Below are positions 59,389-64,000 of a stretch of 64,000 nucleotides of DNA, piece by piece. The DNA comes from Neostapfia colusana (lineage: Eukaryota; Streptophyta; Magnoliopsida; Poales; Poaceae). The first letter of the stretch is position 1, and each line of letters begins with the position of its first letter. Location of the stretch: positions 19,606,368 through 19,670,367 of the forward strand of contig JASWHV010000012.1 of assembly GCA_030760725.1 (NCBI GenBank). The letters are read 5' to 3'. Below the pieces are notes generated by a model. The model saw nothing but the letters and a program-made list of their open reading frames with translations, had not been told where the DNA came from and made no database searches. The position numbers and the translations under genes are program-made.

Positions 59389-59401
59389 TGGTATCAGAGC
59401 C
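59389..59401 (+). other. Primer binding site, Gypsy B copy 2
   Basis: TGGTATCAGAGCC, four bases after the LTR end. Confidence 0.91.
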
Positions 59402-59565
59402 GTATTGGGAATAGCACGCTTTAAAAAAGCCTATTTTGAAAATCTAGAAGTAGTCGAGTGAGGATTAGTCATTAAGCCCACATAAGGTCGATGATAGTGG
59501 TAGATATTGAGGTCGAAAAAGCTAACTTATATGTTATACATTCTGTAACGATGCTGCGACGTCAG

Positions 59566-61156
59566 GTAAGAGGTAAGGTACGCTACCGTAGGCGGATCAA
59601 TTGCGGTAACTCGACATACGAGTAATGGTATGGAAGGTTATACCGTGGCTTGGCACGGTAGTTAATATGAGTTTCTGAACCTTTCTATGGTTCTGAGAGC
59701 ATATGAAAACACTGATCTCCAGCGTGCTTTAGGAAAAAGTGAGAATACCCCATCGTGTGGTAAGCAACACGATAGTATGCAACTCTTGAACATTCAATGT
59801 TCAAAGGGCCATACGCAACGCTTGCCATCGGCGTGCCTCAACGGTCATGAGGCAGTAGGTGGTATCTGTTGGGTTGATAAAATTACCAACCGTGACGACC
59901 CGTTCACACTATACTCGAGTTCCCCGTCGTGTGGTGTGAAAACACGACCATGTACCTTGAGACGTGGCTTGACTCAAGGACGATCCGTATGGCAATGATA
60001 CGGACCATATGTTTTTATTATGATATGGAACTGCCTGAAATGTCAAAAACCATTGTGTGCACCATTATTGTGTGTTTTTGTGCTGGTACATTAACCACGT
60101 TAGTGCATGACGTTTAGTAACCGTTTGTGAGTGACGTACTTAGCTCCACCATTTGACACGTATATGCCGGAATACCAGTTTAGGATTTTTCTTTGGTGAG
60201 GAAACGTAGTACCAAGACTGCATAAAAGTATATTTTCAGAGAAAAGAGTTAAAAATGACATTTAGGATTCCATTTAGGGGTTAGCAAACTCCTATATTGA
60301 ACTAAGAGTCAATTGGGAGTATAGTTTCAATCTCAAAAACTTAGGAACAATCTCCCCTGTTTTTGGCAGAAATTTTTCTGAACTTGAACAGGGCATAACT
60401 TAAGATTGGTTGAACCAATGGAGGTGTGGGATACCATTCTGGAAAATTTTTGAAGTCCTCTACAACTTTTCTGTAGAGCTCCAGAACAAAATCTCCCTCC
60501 AAAGGGGTGAAAATCTCAGATGAGTAGGTACTGTCAAGAAACAGGGCAGACCAAAATGCTCTCTGCAGTTTTCTGTATTACAACCACAACATCCTGTAGA
60601 AAAATTTCCAAGGGTCAAGCAAGACACTGTTGGAAAGTACAGGAAATGTGCTACAACTTTGTTGTTGGACGCTAGTCCAGATTTTGCTTCTAAGGTAGTC
60701 AAGACTGTTGAATTATTCCAACTGGTCTGCTGGACCAGAAGCTGGACAGTGAACACCCTGTTGAAGTGTTTCAACCAAAACACTTAGTTTCACAATTCGA
60801 CGTCCAGGGGCTGTTGTGAAACAGCGAGTTGGAGTCGAAAAGTTTATGCATTTAACATATCACTTCGAGTTAGGACATGTTTGGGTCCAGTACAATAGCG
60901 AGGAATTACGCATGCTAACACACTTAACATCCCGTGGCGACCCCGATGGTCGAAACTAACTTTTAAACCATAAAGTTCAATACTTTGGAACTCGATCGTG
61001 TGACATGGTCCAGGGATGTATATGTTGTATAAAGTTTATACTTTATCCATATGTGTGATTGTTATGCGTAGTATTTATTCCATTCTCGCACTACTATTGT
61101 ATAGACTGGATGAAACAAACCAACATGTGCTGATCTTTTGAATGATGTGAATGCAG
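59566..61156 (+). other. Candidate leader intron with stem-loop array, Gypsy B copy 2
   Basis: The donor CAG/GTAAGA is at 59566 and TGCAG ends at 61156, before ATG at 61158. The stem-loop array spans about 59,585-60,004 and matches that at 14519-14938. The first stem has one mismatch here (ACCGTA with TGCGGT). Confidence 0.45.
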
Positions 61157-61157
61157 A

Positions 61158-64000
61158 ATGGTGCGTACACGGTCCAAACAAGAGGAGGGAGGTCCGAGTC
61201 AGGTTCGTGGTGATGAGTCTCCACCTCCGGAGCAAACCACGACACAGCAGCAACCACCTCCTCCACTGCCAGAACTTCCAAGAAATCTTGCGGAGGTTCT
61301 CGCTGCAGTGCTCGGCTCGCGCGACGAGCAAACCGAGTTGCTGCGGATGTTGGTGCAGCAGAATGCATCCCATCAAGGAGGACGCCAAGACAATGGGCAA
61401 CGCCAGCCCCAACAAAGTTCTCATTCAGAATTCCTGGCGACCCATCCACCGGTCTTTACGGAGGCCGAAGAGCCTTTGGAGGCGGACAGCTTTATCCGCA
61501 CTCTGGAGGCGAAGTTCGGACTGCTACGATGCACCGAACACCAGAAGGCGCTGTATGCAGCGCAACAGCTTCAAGGAGAAGCCGATACATGGTGGGTGAA
61601 CTACACCGCCTCCTTACCGGTTGGCCATGCTGTCACATGGACGGAGTTCCGGGAGGCATTCCGCGCCTATCACATACCTCCCGGGGTAATGGAAATGAAG
61701 CTCCAGGAGTTCCTGGCGCTACGGCAAGGTGAGAGGAGTCCTCATGAGTACTCCAGGTTATTCAACCGGCTGGCGCAGTATGCGCCAGGGTTTGTGGGGA
61801 CGGAAGGCGACAAGTTAAATGCGTTCTTCCGGGGCCTGAATTCAAAGATGAAGGTTCATCTCGCCCAAAGCAATCGCGGCACATTCAACGACCTAGTTAA
61901 TGCCGCAATTCTACAAGAGAATGCTCAGCGCGAGCGCGGTTCTGAAAAGAGGGAACGCAGCACGCTGACGAGCAGCAGTGGTGGGACGCCACAAAAATAC
62001 TGCGTGGTGTATCGCTCACCATACGGTCAGAGATGGCAGCCACCGGCGCAACCGCCTCAGTTCCGCGGTCGACAATATAATGCGCCGGGCTTCCGACCGA
62101 CGTATCCACCACAGCAAAAGCAGCAGCAAAGGATGGTCCCGCGTGCGCCTCAGTTTCAACAGCGTGCACCGGGATTCCGTCCTCAAGTCGGAGGGACCCC
62201 GACACCTTACACGTGCTTCACGTGTGGCCGTGTCAGGCACATTTCGAGGGACTGCCCCGAGCTGCGACAGGGCAGGGGTGTAGCACCGCATCAGAGTGCT
62301 AATCAGCCCCGCAACCAGCCCAAGAAACCAGCACCAAAACCTGGCAACGTCCACCACTTAGCCATCGAAGACGTGCCGGAAGGCGAACCCGTCCTCGCGG
62401 GTACGTTTTCTTACTTATATCATCCCGTAGTCATACTTTATGACTCCGATGCCACCCATAATTTCATAAGTCAGTCTTATGTTATTAGATATCGATTGCC
62501 TATCATTCCCACAAATAGTTCATACTTGATATGCTCTCCTGGTGGGAAAATAACAGCTGATAGGATGGTCTATAGAGCACCATTACAGTTGGGTGGAAAT
62601 CTATATCCAACTTCTCTAATCATGTTAGAGAGTCAGAAACTTGATGCCATTTTAGGAATGTCATGGTTACATCGCCATGGTGCTGTTCTTGACATCATTC
62701 CACGTGTGGTTCGTCTAAACTCTCCACTTCATGAACCACATGTTCTTATTCTTGACCGTTCGGTTCAAGAAGCTCCAGCCACATATAACACGGAAGCCAC
62801 AAAACTTGAGGATATTCGTGTGGTCTGTTACCCGGATGTCTTTCCGGATGATTTTCCGGGCATGCCACTCAAAAGAGATGTCGAGTTCAAGATCGAACTT
62901 GTACCCGGGACGACACCAATATCGCGGAGACCATACAAGATGGCTCCGAATGAGCTGGCTGAACTGAAAGAGCAGCTCAATGACTTAATGAAGAAGGGTT
63001 TCGTTCGACCGAGTTCCTCACCATGGGGATGCTCGGCGCTGTTTGTGAAGAAGAAGAAGGATGAAACCGTGAGGATGTGTGTGGACTACCGAACTCTCAA
63101 CGCCGTCACCATCAAGAATAAATATCCACTGCCCCACATCGATATATTATTCGATCAACTTGTGGGTGCGAGTGTATTTTCAAAGATGGATCTTCGCTCT
63201 GGGTATCACCAAATCAAGATCCGAGCGGAGGATATTCCGAAGACGGCCTTCTCGACGAGATATGGGTTGCATGAATACCTCGTCATGTCTTTTGGTCTCA
63301 CTAATGCCCCGGCACACTTCATGTATCTCATGAACTCAGTGTTCATGCCAGAGTTGGACAAATTTGTGGTGGTGTTCATAGACGACATCTTGGTTTACTC
63401 CAAGTCTGAAGAGGAACACGCCAAACATCTGCATATCGTGCTTCAACGATTGCGAGACCATAAGCTTTATGCAAAGTTCAGTAAGTGCGAGTTTTGGATC
63501 AGCCAAGTGCCATTTCTTGGTCAAATTGTTTCTGCAGAAGGCATTGCAGTTGATCCAAGCAAGATTGAGCAAGTGCTGAAATGGAAATTCCCCATATCAG
63601 TCCATGAAGTCAGGAGTTTCCTCCGGTTAGCAGGATATTACCGGAGATTCATACCGAATTTCTCCAAGCTTGCCAAGCCGATGACTGAACTGCTGAAGAA
63701 GGGGATCAAATATGTTTGGAGCTCAGCTTGTGAAGAAGCTTTCCAAGCGTTAGTGAAGCATCTTACAACAGCCCCGTTGTTAGCTCAACCGGATACAACC
63801 AAGCCCTTCGACGTATATTGTGATGCGTCTGGCATCGGGCTTGGCTGTGTATTGATGCAAGGAGGAAGAGTGGTCGCCTTGGCTCATGTCAACTCCGTAA
63901 CCACGATTAGCACTATCCGACTCATGATATTGAGCTCGCTGCTGTGGTGTTGGCATTTAAAATGTGGAGGCACTATTTGTTTGGGAACCTAGTGCACCTC
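61158..64000 (+). pseudogene. Gypsy B gag-pol, copy 2 (partial, defective)
   Basis: Gag, CCHC knuckle, protease, RT and start of RNase H, open to 63992. It shares with copy 1 the DSDA protease motif and the 1-base loss in RNase H (near 63,878), after which the frame is out of register with the RNase H reading. The TGA that closes copy 1 at 18853 is CGA here, so the wrong frame simply runs further. Private changes include FLRLAGYY where copy 1 has FLGLAGYY. The rest lies beyond the window. Confidence 0.92.

Larger units (their letters stand above)
55465..64000 (+). mobile_element. Gypsy B copy 2 (cut by the window end)
   Basis: The duplicate of 10399 to ~18,934. It contains the 5' LTR, primer site, leader and the first two thirds of gag-pol. 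It occupies the same insertion site in A-old as copy 1, so it came with the tandem duplication rather than from a second insertion. Confidence 0.94.

Overview
The window holds nested LTR retrotransposons of a plant, most likely a grass. No host gene, tRNA, rRNA or CRISPR array was found. The grass assignment is inference: it rests on Tekay/Del-like Ty3-gypsy chromoviruses with ~4-kb GC-rich LTRs, a Ty1-copia element, iMet-type primer sites and dense nesting.

Layout. (i) 1-6430: minus-strand copia element, copy 1, cut by the window edge; its upstream LTR is 4859-6430. (ii) 6431-29414: an old minus-strand gypsy element ('Gypsy A-old'). Its LTR is 6431-9325, then pol 3' end 9391-10398, and the rest of pol, gag and leader 24646-29414. 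(iii) 10399-24640: a complete but defective plus-strand gypsy element ('Gypsy B', copy 1) inserted in the integrase region of A-old. (iv) 29415-37071: copia copy 2. (v) 37072-38214 plus 52644-54390: the A-old LTR again, split by (vi) 38220-52638, a complete, recently inserted plus-strand gypsy element ('Gypsy A-prime') with an unbroken gag-pol frame and a perfect 5-bp target duplication. (vii) 54456-55464: A-old pol 3' end, copy 2. (viii) 55465-64000: Gypsy B copy 2, cut by the window edge.

Bases 1 to ~18,930 recur at 30,640-64,000, apart from the A-prime insertion, at about 1% divergence by eye. The repeat unit (~30.64 kb) is one LTR plus one internal region of A-old with its nested copia and Gypsy B. 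This gives an LTR-internal-LTR-internal array. Inferred order: A-old inserted; copia and Gypsy B inserted into it; the unit was duplicated in tandem; A-prime inserted into the duplicated LTR.

Three signals go beyond routine annotation. First, the gypsy LTRs carry two short acidic reading frames, flanked by splice-like signals (GC-AG intron, phase 1), that keep their frame between A-prime, A-old and B. Second, a leader of about ten successive stem-loops follows the primer site, with compensatory stem changes between A-prime and B. Third, that array lies inside a candidate leader intron with a strong donor and a branch-point motif 27 nt from the acceptor end. This resembles the retroviral arrangement in which a packaging signal lies downstream of the splice donor. 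All three are read from sequence only.
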